Notes under the pieces: model-generated
The model's input: only the letters and a program-made list of their open reading frames with translations
Told to the model about the DNA's origin: nothing
Database searches by the model: none
Made by a program: the position numbers and the translations under genes
Shown: positions 15,392 to 23,965 of the stretch, one piece after another
Numbering within the stretch: the first letter of the stretch is position 1
How the letters are laid out: each line of letters starts with the position of its first letter
NCBI RefSeq assembly: GCF_025154055.1
Contig: NZ_JAOALK010000047.1
Span: 62,001-126,000 of the forward strand
DNA: 64,000 nucleotides
Direction: 5' to 3'
Source: Aquibacillus koreensis
Lineage (GTDB): Bacteria > Bacillota > Bacilli > Bacillales > Amphibacillaceae

Positions 15392-16045
15392 ATGCCATCT
15401 GCTTGGCTAATTGGCCCGCTCGTTATTAAGAGTTCATTGGTAGTAACACTAGTTAGTTTTATTGTAGCAATTATTTTTTATCGGTTTACAAGTCCTTTCC
15501 CGAAAATGGAAGCGAAGCAACATGTGGATCAAGTAGGAAACATTCTCATTACGTTTATATTTTCGTTATGGATTGGGAAAATCTTGTTAGGATTTGCAAC
15601 ATTCATCAAAGATCCAATTGCTATTCTTGCCTATCCTAGTGATTCAAATGCACTTTATATTGGTCTAGTATTTACAATTATATATGTCTGGTTTAAGTAC
15701 ATTCGAAAACAGGTAGAATGGACACCGATCCTCTATGCATGGATTTGTGTTTTTCTGACTGCCTCTTTTATTAATGAGTTTGTGCAAATCATCTCAGGGC
15801 AGCACAGTCGAACATGGGGATACTTAGGTGTACTGATTGTTCTTTTATTTATTATTTTGTTTCTGCAGGAGAAGTATTCCATCGTGACTATGACGTCCAT
15901 CTTATTAGTAGGATGGGGTTTGGGACAACTTTTGTTGAAATTAGTTATAGGAACAACTGTTTTTCAATTTAATGTAAGCTTATTCTTTTATTCTCTTATT
16001 ATGGTAAGTGGCGTTCTGTTATTTATTTTTAGAAAGAAGGTGTAA
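15392..16045 (+). CDS. Polytopic membrane protein of unknown function next to ccdA
   Basis: 217 residues with about seven hydrophobic segments, for example residues 13-31 and 50-70, and the last at 193-213. No enzyme motif is seen, and I do not recognise the family with certainty. It lies directly before ccdA (2 bp) and a TlpA/ResA-like gene, so it is co-translated with a reductant-transfer system. It might help to deliver electrons or assemble a periplasm-facing redox protein. The ATG at 15392 was chosen because a nearer ATG at 15384 is quickly stopped, and AAAGGGGG is suitably placed. Confidence 0.72.
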   Translation: MPSAWLIGPLVIKSSLVVTLVSFIVAIIFYRFTSPFPKMEAKQHVDQVGNILITFIFSLWIGKILLGFATFIKDPIAILAYPSDSNALYIGLVFTIIYVWFKYIRKQVEWTPILYAWICVFLTASFINEFVQIISGQHSRTWGYLGVLIVLLFIILFLQEKYSIVTMTSILLVGWGLGQLLLKLVIGTTVFQFNVSLFFYSLIMVSGVLLFIFRKKV

Positions 16046-16047
16046 TA

Positions 16048-16791
16048 ATGACTGCAGTTGCGGATCTTACAATATGGATCGCACTTGGAGCGGGTATGCT
16101 GTCTTTTCTCTCTCCATGTACACTACCTATTTTTCCAGCTTATCTTTCGTACATTACTGGAATGAGTGTAAAGGAGATTCAAGATAATCAAGATACAAGA
16201 GTTCGCGGGAAATTATTAATTCATGCGCTATTTTTTCTTTTAGGTGTTTCCATGATCTTCATAAGTTTGGGTATAGGTGTGTCTTTATTAGGCCAGTGGA
16301 TCCAAAGTATATTATCAGGCCAATCCGGACTGTTTCTACAAAGGATTGCAGGGATTTTCATTATATTCATGGGATTATTTGTGGCTGGATGGCTTCAATT
16401 CAAAGGATTAATGAAAGAGAAACGTTTTCGTTTCGCTAAAAAACCAGTAGGCTACATTGGTACGATTTTTGTGGGAATGGGTTTTGCTGCTGGTTGGACA
16501 CCGTGTATTGGGCCGATTTTCGCTTCCATACTAGTTGTTGCGGGAAGTAACCCAACACAAGGTGCATTGTACACAATTGTGTATGTGATTGGTTTTGCCC
16601 TTCCATTTCTAGTGCTTACCTTTTTCTTGGGTTCAATAAAAGGGTTAGTGCGTCATAGTGGAAAAATCATGAAGGTCGGTGGAGTAGTTATGATTATGAT
16701 GGGTGTGTTGTTATTTACTGGACAGATGGCAAAGCTATCTAATTTCTTGCTTCGTCTAGTACAGGATAGTTGGTTGTCAAACTTAGGATAA
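16048..16791 (+). CDS. ccdA: CcdA-family thiol-reductant transporter
   Basis: 247 residues with six to seven membrane segments. The two Cys regions of CcdA/DsbD-beta proteins are visible: LSFLSPCTLPIFPAYLSYI (Cys about residue 26) and GWTPCIGPIFASIL (Cys about 153). CcdA takes electrons from cytosolic thioredoxin and gives them to extracytoplasmic thioredoxin-like proteins, for cytochrome c maturation or spore development. The TlpA/ResA-like partner is encoded 17 bp downstream, and an unknown membrane protein 2 bp upstream. Confidence 0.92.
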   Translation: MTAVADLTIWIALGAGMLSFLSPCTLPIFPAYLSYITGMSVKEIQDNQDTRVRGKLLIHALFFLLGVSMIFISLGIGVSLLGQWIQSILSGQSGLFLQRIAGIFIIFMGLFVAGWLQFKGLMKEKRFRFAKKPVGYIGTIFVGMGFAAGWTPCIGPIFASILVVAGSNPTQGALYTIVYVIGFALPFLVLTFFLGSIKGLVRHSGKIMKVGGVVMIMMGVLLFTGQMAKLSNFLLRLVQDSWLSNLG

Positions 16792-16808
16792 TTCGTGGAG
16801 GTGTCACA

Positions 16809-17438
16809 ATGAAAAAAATGATAATAGTCTTCGTATTAGTAGGAATGTTTGGTTACGCAATTTATGCCCTTGTTGCTAAGTCGGATAATGCTAATTCTGA
16901 AAAGGCACAAGAAGAGGAGTCAGCCCAAGTATTTACATCTGTCGAGGAAAGTGAAGAAACGGATACGGAGCAACAGGGAAATCCAAATGAAACGTCTGAA
17001 GAAAAGTATGAAAATGAAGGACTAGAAGTTGGAAATCTGGCTCCAGATTTTGAATTAGAAACGCTTGCTGGGGAAACGATTAAGCTGTCAGATTTTCGTG
17101 GTCAAAATGTGATGTTAAACTTTTGGGCTACTTGGTGCCCACCTTGTCGTGCGGAAATGCCTGATATGCAAAAGTTTTATGAAAATCAAGATGTAGCCAT
17201 CTTAGCAGTTAATTTGGCACAAACAGAGGGCAGTATGCAAGATGTGGAAGATTTTGTGAAAGATTTTGAGTTAACGTTTCCTATTCTTTTAGATGAAGAT
17301 TTAGAAGTTGCGACAAATTATGCGATCCGACCAATTCCGACATCCTATATGATTGATTCAAATGGCGTTATTCAATATAAGGCGTTTGGTCCGATGAACT
17401 ATGAAATGATGGTTCAGGAGCTAGATAATATGAATTAA
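16809..17438 (+). CDS. TlpA/ResA-like membrane-anchored thioredoxin
   Basis: 209 residues from ATG 16809, which has GGAGGTG 7 bp ahead; an earlier frame start at 16770 would put polar residues before the signal anchor and overlap ccdA. Residues 5-20 are a membrane anchor, followed by an acidic linker (residues 28-70) and a thioredoxin fold with the active site WATWCPPCRAEMP and the cis-Pro region IRPIPTSYMI. It reduces disulfides outside the cytosol with electrons from CcdA. Proteins of the ResA type serve cytochrome c; other clients are possible here. Confidence 0.9.
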   Translation: MKKMIIVFVLVGMFGYAIYALVAKSDNANSEKAQEEESAQVFTSVEESEETDTEQQGNPNETSEEKYENEGLEVGNLAPDFELETLAGETIKLSDFRGQNVMLNFWATWCPPCRAEMPDMQKFYENQDVAILAVNLAQTEGSMQDVEDFVKDFELTFPILLDEDLEVATNYAIRPIPTSYMIDSNGVIQYKAFGPMNYEMMVQELDNMN

Positions 17439-17479
17439 CATTAATTCTAAATTACAATGAAAGGAAGCGAGGTGGTCTA

Positions 17480-18160
17480 ATGAAGCAAACAATCTTAGTG
17501 GTTGAAGATGATGAAATGATTAGGAAACTTATTTCCATTTACTTAGAGAAAGCAGGATATGAGGTAGTCGAGGCTGCTGATGGAGACAGCGCTAAACATC
17601 TATTTTTAACCCATCATCCTTGCTTAATTGTACTGGACTTAATGCTTCCTATAATAAGTGGTGAAGATTTCTGTAAATGGGTTCGAGAGCAAGAGCGGAA
17701 TGAAGTTTCTATTATTATGGTTTCTGCCAAAGTAAGAATAGAGGACAAAATTAACGGGTTAAAGATTGGTGCAGATGGATATTTGACAAAGCCGTTTGAT
17801 CCAGATGAACTTGTGGCCCATGTAGAAGCAGTTCTGCGGAGAACCGGTCAATTTTGTCAAAAAATTGTTTACGGTGGTTTATGTATAAAGCCCAGAAAAG
17901 GTGAGGTTTTACTGTATGATCAAGTGATTAAGTTGACCAAGCATGAGTTTCTATTACTCTATTATTTTATGGAGAACCCAAACATCGTCATAACAAGAGA
18001 GCAGCTTATTGATCAACTATATCCATATAAGGATAATACCGTAATGGACCGAACTATTGATGCCCACATAAAAAAGATAAGAGAGAAGATAGAGGATCAA
18101 CCTGCAAATCCAAGAAGAATTTGTACTGTTCGTGGGATGGGGTATAAATTTGTTAAATAG
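17480..18160 (+). CDS. OmpR-family response regulator
   Basis: 226 residues. The receiver domain starts ILVVEDDEMI; the phosphate-accepting Asp53 is in IVLDLMLP, the switch residues are in MVSAK and the Lys in LTKPF. The C-terminal winged helix runs from about residue 128, with LTKHEFLLLYYFMENPN and the recognition region TVMDRTIDAHIKKIREK. It should bind promoter DNA when phosphorylated by the kinase that overlaps its end. The target genes may be the CcdA/TlpA unit just upstream, 41 bp away, or the sulfur cluster. Confidence 0.93.
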   Translation: MKQTILVVEDDEMIRKLISIYLEKAGYEVVEAADGDSAKHLFLTHHPCLIVLDLMLPIISGEDFCKWVREQERNEVSIIMVSAKVRIEDKINGLKIGADGYLTKPFDPDELVAHVEAVLRRTGQFCQKIVYGGLCIKPRKGEVLLYDQVIKLTKHEFLLLYYFMENPNIVITREQLIDQLYPYKDNTVMDRTIDAHIKKIREKIEDQPANPRRICTVRGMGYKFVK

Positions 18161-19229
18161 ATTTAAAGGACTACCAAAACAGTTTTTATGGAGGTTAACT
18201 TTAGTAAATGGCTTAATTGTATCCTCTTTTATCGCTATAAGTAGCTGGGCGATTTATAATACGGCTTGCGTACTTGCAGAGGGCATGTTACCGATGAATG
18301 CTAGTCAACAATCACAATTCAATGCGACGTTGTTTCAATATTTATGGATTTTTAGTGTAATTACAATTGTTACCGGAAGTATTGTTCATTTTTATTTAAC
18401 TAGAAAAATGATTCACCCGTTAAGAGAGCTGATTGAATCTACAAAGAAAATGAAACGCGGAGAATATCCTGGCCCATTAGAAGTGAATAACAAGGATGAG
18501 ACAGGTCAATTAATAGGCCATTTTAATGATTTGGTCAAGCAGTTGAAAATAAATCAGCAACATAAAGATAAGCTTGTAACTGATATATCTCATGAATTCA
18601 GGACGCCGTTATCCAACTTGAATGGTTACCTTTACGCCTTACAAAAAGGTGTAGTAACTGGGGATGAGAAGTTGTATCAGGCGCTTCATGATGAAGCGAA
18701 ACGACTAACCAATATGGTTGAGCAATTAGAGCATTTAAAAGAATGGGATTATGTGTCAAACCAAGTTTTGTTTGAGAAGGATCGAGTAGAAATAGTGAGA
18801 CTTATTGAGCAGTCTGTTGATATGTGTCACTGGTCATTAGAAAAAGCAGGTATTGTAGTAAACGTTGAATTAGAAAGTGGAGTTGTTGTCATTAATCGAG
18901 AAGCAGTATTGCAAGTGATGAGCAACTTATTGGAAAATGCAATTCGTTATAATATAGGTTCGAGTGCTATAACAGTACGGGGAGATGTCTCTAACAAAAA
19001 GTATAAAGTTTCCGTGAGTGGCAAAGGTACAGCAATTCCTGAAGCAGATCATCATAAAATATTTGATCGTTTTTACCGTGTTGATGGTTCGCGTAACCGT
19101 TCTACGGGTGGAGTCGGATTAGGTCTAGCGATATCTAAGGAAATAGTTCAGAGTCATGGTGGAGATATCTGGTTGAGTTCCAATGGGAATGATCATACGT
19201 TTGCTTTTACGTTACCTAAGGAAGAGTAG
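18150..19229 (+). CDS. Sensor histidine kinase with changed ATP-lid motif
   Basis: 359 residues from TTG 18150 (GGATGGGG six bases before); a GTG at 18132 is possible and would add six residues. Two membrane segments (about residues 16-36 and 66-82) flank a short outer loop; HAMP follows, then DISHEFRTPL with the phospho-acceptor His148. The catalytic part has the N box LLENAIRYN, F box IFDRFYR and G2 box GVGLGLAI. The G1 box, normally DxGxG, reads SVSGKGTAIPE: the Asp that holds the adenine is Gly, and a glycine is Ala. The kinase may be weak, inactive or act mainly as a phosphatase. It overlaps the regulator gene by 11 bp. Confidence 0.9.
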   Translation: MLNRFKGLPKQFLWRLTLVNGLIVSSFIAISSWAIYNTACVLAEGMLPMNASQQSQFNATLFQYLWIFSVITIVTGSIVHFYLTRKMIHPLRELIESTKKMKRGEYPGPLEVNNKDETGQLIGHFNDLVKQLKINQQHKDKLVTDISHEFRTPLSNLNGYLYALQKGVVTGDEKLYQALHDEAKRLTNMVEQLEHLKEWDYVSNQVLFEKDRVEIVRLIEQSVDMCHWSLEKAGIVVNVELESGVVVINREAVLQVMSNLLENAIRYNIGSSAITVRGDVSNKKYKVSVSGKGTAIPEADHHKIFDRFYRVDGSRNRSTGGVGLGLAISKEIVQSHGGDIWLSSNGNDHTFAFTLPKEE

Positions 19230-19252
19230 TTAAAATTTAATCTTTAATTGCT

Positions 19253-19939
19253 TCATCCCTTTTCATACCTCATCACATATACAGGCATGTTGGGAATCCA
19301 TTCAGCAAACAATACTTCTTTATATTCCTTGATACTTTGCATTGCTAGTTGATCTTTTAGCCACTTTTCACCAAGACCGAGTTCTTTTAAATTATCAAGG
19401 ATTACTTCTCCATCAAGAATGAGGGTTATTGGTAAAGAAGCCGGTTTCGTTACGAGATTTAAATCTTTGTTTTTAGGAGTATCATAGTCAGATTTGGGAA
19501 GAACACTAATCATGCCATTTGTCTCCACTATAGCGTAGTCCACTTCTTGAATAGTGAAGTACCCTTGTTGTCTTATTAAACTTTGTAATGCATTGATGTC
19601 TAATTTTACTTTCTTTAGAGCATCAAACTTTATTTGACCTTTATGGATGACAATGTTCGGTTCACCTTCAAGAAGCTTACGTGTGCCTTTATACTTTTGT
19701 GTAATCCATTCAATCATGTAAATTAACATCCCCCAAAATAAAATGGCAAAGGTTATTTGACCTAGCTTAACCCCATCATCATATGCAGCATTCCCTACCA
19801 ATTCACCTAAAATTAAAGCAGATATAAAATCAAACGGAGTGATTTGGGAAAATTGTGTTTTTCCTAGAATCTTTATGATTAATAATAGAAGTAGAAATCC
19901 GAATAATAATTCTATCGCAGTTGAAAGATAACTATTCAT
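19253..19939 (-). CDS. DUF421 (YetF/YkjA/YrbG-type) membrane protein
   Basis: 228 residues. Two to three membrane segments at the N-terminus (residues 5-24, 57-80), the family motif KTQFSQITPFDFISALILGE around residue 27, then a soluble beta-rich domain with ALKKVKLDINALQSLIRQQG and VDYAIVETNGMISVLPK. Such proteins are frequent in spore formers and are linked to spore or germinant functions, but their biochemical role is unclear. It is on the opposite strand to its neighbours and faces the kinase gene tail to tail. Confidence 0.87.
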   Translation of the reverse strand: MNSYLSTAIELLFGFLLLLLIIKILGKTQFSQITPFDFISALILGELVGNAAYDDGVKLGQITFAILFWGMLIYMIEWITQKYKGTRKLLEGEPNIVIHKGQIKFDALKKVKLDINALQSLIRQQGYFTIQEVDYAIVETNGMISVLPKSDYDTPKNKDLNLVTKPASLPITLILDGEVILDNLKELGLGEKWLKDQLAMQSIKEYKEVLFAEWIPNMPVYVMRYEKG

Positions 19940-20143
19940 ATTTCCACCCTTTCCAAATTTTTATCACCATTATCTCCTCTAGGATTATTGTTATACATGT
20001 TTTATTTTATAGATTTAGATATGCATCAAAAGGGATTGCCAGTTTGGCAACTCACTTCATCAACAACTACTGTGTAAGAAGTCAATTCAAATAAGGGAGT
20101 TGTCATCTGACAGCCCCCTCATGTTTATACCTACATTTTATTT

Positions 20144-20962
20144 CTACATATTTTTACTTTGCTGAAGAAGTTTGGATTCTCCTGTACGTTCCCATTCTTC
20201 GACTGTTTCATAGGCTTTTTCAGGAGTATAACCTTTTCCGACAAGAACCCCCATTAGCACGAATTCTTGAAGGATATGTGTTGCATTAATGCCTCTTTCG
20301 ACGTCCTCTAATCCTTCTTTTACTAAAAATTCCGTGTGCTGCACCCATTCATCTGGAGTCTTTCCAAATACATTTGTATTTTCATTGCCGTGTCCTTCCT
20401 CCGCAGCCATTGCATCTGCTTTGGTAACGTGAACGGTACCGAATGGATGATTAGGTGGAGCGTAAATCGAGTAAAGTTTTATAGGTGTATTACCTGTATT
20501 GGTTAGATTATGCCACATTCCAGCAGGTATAATGATTACTGAATCATCATAGACATTTCTTTCGAAGTTTAAATTATCTTTATTTTTCCCCATGCGAACA
20601 ATTCCCTGACCTTGTTCAACACGTAAGAATTGGTCAAGATTAGGGTGCATCTCCAAACCAATATCTTCCCCAACACCGATATTCATTAAAGTCAGTTGTA
20701 AATGTTTCCCTGTCCACAAAGCGGTTCGAAACGTATCGTTTTGCAGTGTTGCTTGATTGATATCAATCACAAATGGATTTGGTCCATAATCTCTTAAAGG
20801 AACGGCGCCATTAGTATTTGAATATCTAAAACCACTGTTTGTTTTCCCTACCTCATTAGGATAAGCCCCGTACATAGGCTGTCTTTCATGATATTGCATT
20901 GGTGCATTCGCATAATACGGATATTGATATTGACATGGATACGTATATGGAACATAGTACAT
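20144..20962 (-). CDS. Cupin-domain protein with Tyr/Pro-rich head
   Basis: 272 residues. Residues 1-35 are rich in Tyr, Pro and Gln (MYYVPYTYPCQYQYPYY), reminiscent of spore-coat proteins. Residues 85-180 form a cupin barrel: the first motif is in LEMHPNLDQFLRVEQGQG, with a His, and the second contains PAGMWHNLTNTG. A helical C-terminal part (residues 205-268) follows, with ATHILQEFVLMGVLVGKGYT. Cupins bind metal and may be sugar- or phosphate-modifying enzymes or only structural. It diverges from a ferritin-like gene 230 bp away that also begins with a Tyr/Asn-rich head. Confidence 0.82.
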   Translation of the reverse strand: MYYVPYTYPCQYQYPYYANAPMQYHERQPMYGAYPNEVGKTNSGFRYSNTNGAVPLRDYGPNPFVIDINQATLQNDTFRTALWTGKHLQLTLMNIGVGEDIGLEMHPNLDQFLRVEQGQGIVRMGKNKDNLNFERNVYDDSVIIIPAGMWHNLTNTGNTPIKLYSIYAPPNHPFGTVHVTKADAMAAEEGHGNENTNVFGKTPDEWVQHTEFLVKEGLEDVERGINATHILQEFVLMGVLVGKGYTPEKAYETVEEWERTGESKLLQQSKNM

Positions 20963-21191
20963 TTTTTCTCAATCCCTTCACAAGTTCTACAAAATTATCG
21001 TATGCACTTGTAACGGCGATGTACTTAAACTTCACTTATTTTATGAATTTTTTAACCAACTGGTTGGATTGTTTAAAAGTAACACCCTTCTTCAAAAAAG
21101 TCATCCTGACCCTGAACTAGAATGCACTATGCACAGTAACCTATACGTTAAGCATAAAATAAGTTGAGAATTAAACAGAAGGAGGACAATC

Positions 21192-22106
21192 ATGTATTCA
21201 AATTACAATTTAAATCATCAGGGTACAATATATAATGCTTATCGAATGGATAATGACAATCTACTTGTCAGTGATTTTCAGAAAGCGATTAACGCAGAGT
21301 ATAGTGCAATTATTTGTTATGAGCATTTAGCCAAGGTGGCACCTACAATGGATGTAAAGGAAAAGATAATTGAGATACAACAAGATGAAAAACGACATTT
21401 GGACGAGTTCAGTAATATTTATGGAAATTTAACAGGTCAACAACCTAGCTATACAATAATTGAGGAATGTCCCCAAAAGTATAGAGCAGGAATCGATTTT
21501 GCTTTTAAGGATGAACAAGGAGCAGTTGATTTTTATTTAGATATAGCAGATCAAGCGCAAGATCCTCATATTAAAGATAGATTTCGACGTGCGGCAGCAG
21601 ACGAACAAAATCATGCTGTTTGGTTTATGTATTTCATTTTTAATACAACAGATAGCATTAAAGGCAGTCGTCAAGTTGAGAATTATGGAGCGAAAGGAGC
21701 ATTAAGTGCTACAACATTGACATTCCCTCAAATGCTAACTTACGCCCTTCAAGATGAATACTTGGCACAAGCAAGGTATGATAACATTCTTGGAACGTTT
21801 GGTGATATTCCAACCTTTTCAAGAATAAGGCAAGCTGAACTGAGACATATAAGCGCATTATTACCTTTATTTGAACGGTACCAAGTGCCATTACCAGAAG
21901 ATATGTCGCAAAATTTTGTAACTACACCAGAAAGCCTGAAAGCATCCTATGCTGCTGGTGTGCAAGGAGAAATAGCGAATATTGCGATGTATGATAAGTT
22001 TTTGGCTTATGAACTACCTGTTGATATGAGAACTGTCTTTCAACAATTACGCAATGCCTCGGTAAATCACCTTGCAGCGTTTGAGAGAGGATTAGCTAGA
22101 GGTTAA
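21192..22106 (+). CDS. Protein with two ferritin-like domains
   Basis: 304 residues. Residues 25-150 are a rubrerythrin/ferritin-like four-helix domain, with the Glu/His pairs in NAEYSAIICYEHL and QQDEKRHLDEF and a second pair in ADEQNHAVWFM. Residues 175-300 are a second ferritin-like domain (DUF2202-like), with LQDEYLAQARYDNIL and QAELRHISALLPLFERY. The repeated E..Y and ExxH patterns suggest di-metal sites in both halves. It may store or oxidise iron or remove peroxide; the true role is unknown. GGAGG lies 8 bp before ATG. It is divergent from the cupin gene. Confidence 0.83.
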   Translation: MYSNYNLNHQGTIYNAYRMDNDNLLVSDFQKAINAEYSAIICYEHLAKVAPTMDVKEKIIEIQQDEKRHLDEFSNIYGNLTGQQPSYTIIEECPQKYRAGIDFAFKDEQGAVDFYLDIADQAQDPHIKDRFRRAAADEQNHAVWFMYFIFNTTDSIKGSRQVENYGAKGALSATTLTFPQMLTYALQDEYLAQARYDNILGTFGDIPTFSRIRQAELRHISALLPLFERYQVPLPEDMSQNFVTTPESLKASYAAGVQGEIANIAMYDKFLAYELPVDMRTVFQQLRNASVNHLAAFERGLARG

Positions 22107-22154
22107 CTTTTTTTGTTCACAAGTGTAGAAAAGTCGTCTTGATCAAAATAAATA

Positions 22155-22179
22155 AGCTGTCGGAGATACCTCGACAGCT
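22155..22179. terminator. Bidirectional terminator between the ferritin-like and sortase genes
   Basis: Perfect arms AGCTGTCG and CGACAGCT. A-rich sequence before and after makes T-runs on both strands, so it can end the ferritin-like gene on one strand and the sortase gene on the other. Confidence 0.75.
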
Positions 22180-22202
22180 AAAAATTCAAGTGTAAATCTT
22201 TT

Positions 22203-22802
22203 TTATTCGTTCTCCACTGGCTTTGCATATAATATGTACCGATCCGGCGCATCTCCAACATAAGAAAATGGATAGCATGTAGTAATCACTAATTCTTCAT
22301 CGGAAGTCGGTCCAATAATGGTTCGGTCGTCTGCATCTACAATTTTAGAATCAACCATTTCATACGCCTTTTCACCGTATGGTAACTTCACGGTAATCGT
22401 ATCTCCAATCTGTACGTCTCCTAATCTACGAAAAACCGTATCTCTATGACCTGACATGACAATTTGATCACCTTGCATTGGAAAAGCTGTTCCACTATAG
22501 TGTCCGACGCCTTTTTCTAATTCATCTGGATCTGTGCCTTCAATGATTGGTAGTTCTCCTTCTATACTTGGTATTTCTAAAAGCCCTACCGTTTCTCCTT
22601 GATTTGGATGAAAAGAAAATGGATCACCACGTAAGAGATTGGGTGCCTCTTTTCCATCCTGTGTCGTATTAATTACTTCCTTAGCTTCGTTTAATCTATC
22701 TTTTTGCTCCATTTTCGAGTTTACCAATTGGTAGCCACCAATTATAAGAAATAATGCACCACCAATCATAAGTATCGTCGCAAATGCCTTCAGTTTCTCC
22801 AC
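22203..22802 (-). CDS. Class D sortase
   Basis: 199 residues from GTG 22802. Upstream in the same frame there are 34 more codons to an ATG at 22904, but these contain no signal and read as AT-rich spacer; the start is uncertain because the ribosome site AAAGGA is very near. The protein has an N-terminal anchor (residues 5-26), and the catalytic triad is His119 (MSGHRDT), Cys176 (ITTCYPFSYVG) and Arg188 (DRYILYAK). Class D sortases join surface proteins to the wall, often in sporulation. No protein with a sorting signal is seen nearby. Confidence 0.87.
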   Translation of the reverse strand: MEKLKAFATILMIGGALFLIIGGYQLVNSKMEQKDRLNEAKEVINTTQDGKEAPNLLRGDPFSFHPNQGETVGLLEIPSIEGELPIIEGTDPDELEKGVGHYSGTAFPMQGDQIVMSGHRDTVFRRLGDVQIGDTITVKLPYGEKAYEMVDSKIVDADDRTIIGPTSDEELVITTCYPFSYVGDAPDRYILYAKPVENE

Positions 22803-22984
22803 ATCCTTTACTCTAAGTTTTAATAAGCAATTAATTATTAATAATAGTAGAGTACGAATGTGAAAGTTTGATGAAGAAAAAAGTTTTAATGTTGCGTTGA
22901 ACAAAGCAGGAATTAAGGTTTTTTTGTTGAAGTGATTTATGTTCTTGCATACGAAAACCTATTGAAAAGGGGAATCTAGAAAAT

Positions 22985-23131
22985 ATGGTGAGTAAAAAAA
23001 CGGATAATGCAGATATAATTGGTACTGTTGCTTGAGACTCCCAGTGAGTGAGTTGAAAAAGTCAGTAGACTTTTATTGCAATGTTTTGGGCTATGAACTT
23101 AATTCGGCGGATTACCAGTTACTACAGGTCT
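22985..23131 (+). pseudogene. VOC/glyoxalase-family remnant
   Basis: Two frames together read like the start of a small VOC-family protein: from ATG 22985, MVSKKTDNADIIGTV, then after a frameshift LRLPVSELKKSVDFYCNVLG and YELNSADYQLL before a stop. VOC proteins begin with such a beta strand, SVDFY helix and LG turn. The rest is missing. No other gene is seen in 22803-23318, which also holds the Dps promoter area. Confidence 0.5.
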
Positions 23132-23245
23132 AGGTATTACCATACCTTCACTTATTTCAATGGACTATTTTATTCACAGGTTGTATTTTCAATTTTTAAT
23201 AGAAAAATATTCGGATACATATGTAACGTAACTAAACAATTCTTT

Positions 23246-23261
23246 TGTGATAATAATCACA
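23246..23261 (+). promoter_or_regulatory. PerR/Fur-like inverted repeat before dps
   Basis: Palindrome TGTGATAATAATCACA, 58 bp before the Dps start. It resembles the A/T-rich operators of PerR and Fur (PerR: TTATAATNATTATAA), and dps/mrgA genes are usual PerR targets. It is a prediction from form and place. Confidence 0.5.
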
Positions 23262-23318
23262 GAATAAATCTCCGAGTAGCTTTACATTTAAAGAAGAATA
23301 ACTTGGAGGTGTATTAAA

Positions 23319-23759
23319 ATGGAGAACAAGCAATTAATTGATGAATTAAACATGCAGTTAGCGAATTGGAATATTCTCTACACGAAGCTTCATAACTATC
23401 ATTGGTATGTGACTGGGCCAGAATTCTTCACCTTACATGAGAAATTTGAGGAATTATATACAGAGGCGGCTGGATATGTCGATGAAATCGCTGAGCGTAT
23501 CTTAACGATTGGTGGAAAACCATTAGCGACGTTAAAGGATTATTTAAATCATGCTTCTATTGAAGAAGCAACTGGTAGCGAGGATCCACAAGAAATGGTT
23601 ACATCACTTGTGAATGATTTTGATATCATAACTGGAGAGTCGAAGGATGTCATTCATATCGCAGAAGAAACAAATGATGAAGTGACTGCTGATATGTTTA
23701 CTGGAATAAGAGTGTCATTAGAGAAGCATGTTTGGATGTTTAGAGCGTACTTGAATTAA
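23319..23759 (+). CDS. dps: Dps-family DNA-protection/ferritin-like protein
   Basis: 146 residues, the common Dps length. The ferroxidase ligands of Dps are seen in LYTKLHNYHWYVTGPEFFTL and HEKFEELYTEAAGYVDEIAERI (two His, Asp and Glu). Dps dodecamers oxidise iron with peroxide and protect DNA under oxidative stress or in the stationary phase. A GGAGGTG site stands 9 bp before ATG, and a PerR-like repeat is further upstream. A strong terminator follows, so it is a single-gene unit. Confidence 0.93.
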   Translation: MENKQLIDELNMQLANWNILYTKLHNYHWYVTGPEFFTLHEKFEELYTEAAGYVDEIAERILTIGGKPLATLKDYLNHASIEEATGSEDPQEMVTSLVNDFDIITGESKDVIHIAEETNDEVTADMFTGIRVSLEKHVWMFRAYLN

Positions 23760-23782
23760 AAAATGAAGATTTGAGCCTGAAA

Positions 23783-23832
23783 CAAAAGCACTTCTGCCTT
23801 TTGGAAAAGAAGCAGTAAAGTGCTTTTTTTTT
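23783..23832 (+). terminator. Terminator of dps
   Basis: Long hairpin: AAAAGCACTT pairs with AAAGTGCTTTT, with an inner CTGC/GCAG pair, then a run of nine T. It ends the single-gene unit. Confidence 0.88.
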
Positions 23833-23965
23833 GTCTAGAACGTGAAAAAATTAATTTTCACTAGACATTATTTGCTATAGGAGTATTATAGATTTACGAA
23901 TTCGATTTCTAAGTATATGACAAACGAGAATGCATAAGTGGATACAATATATGGGGGAATATACG

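Noticed and set aside
23081-23317. 78-codon frame before dps
   Set aside because: It runs across the VOC remnant and the PerR-like site in another frame and resembles no protein I know.
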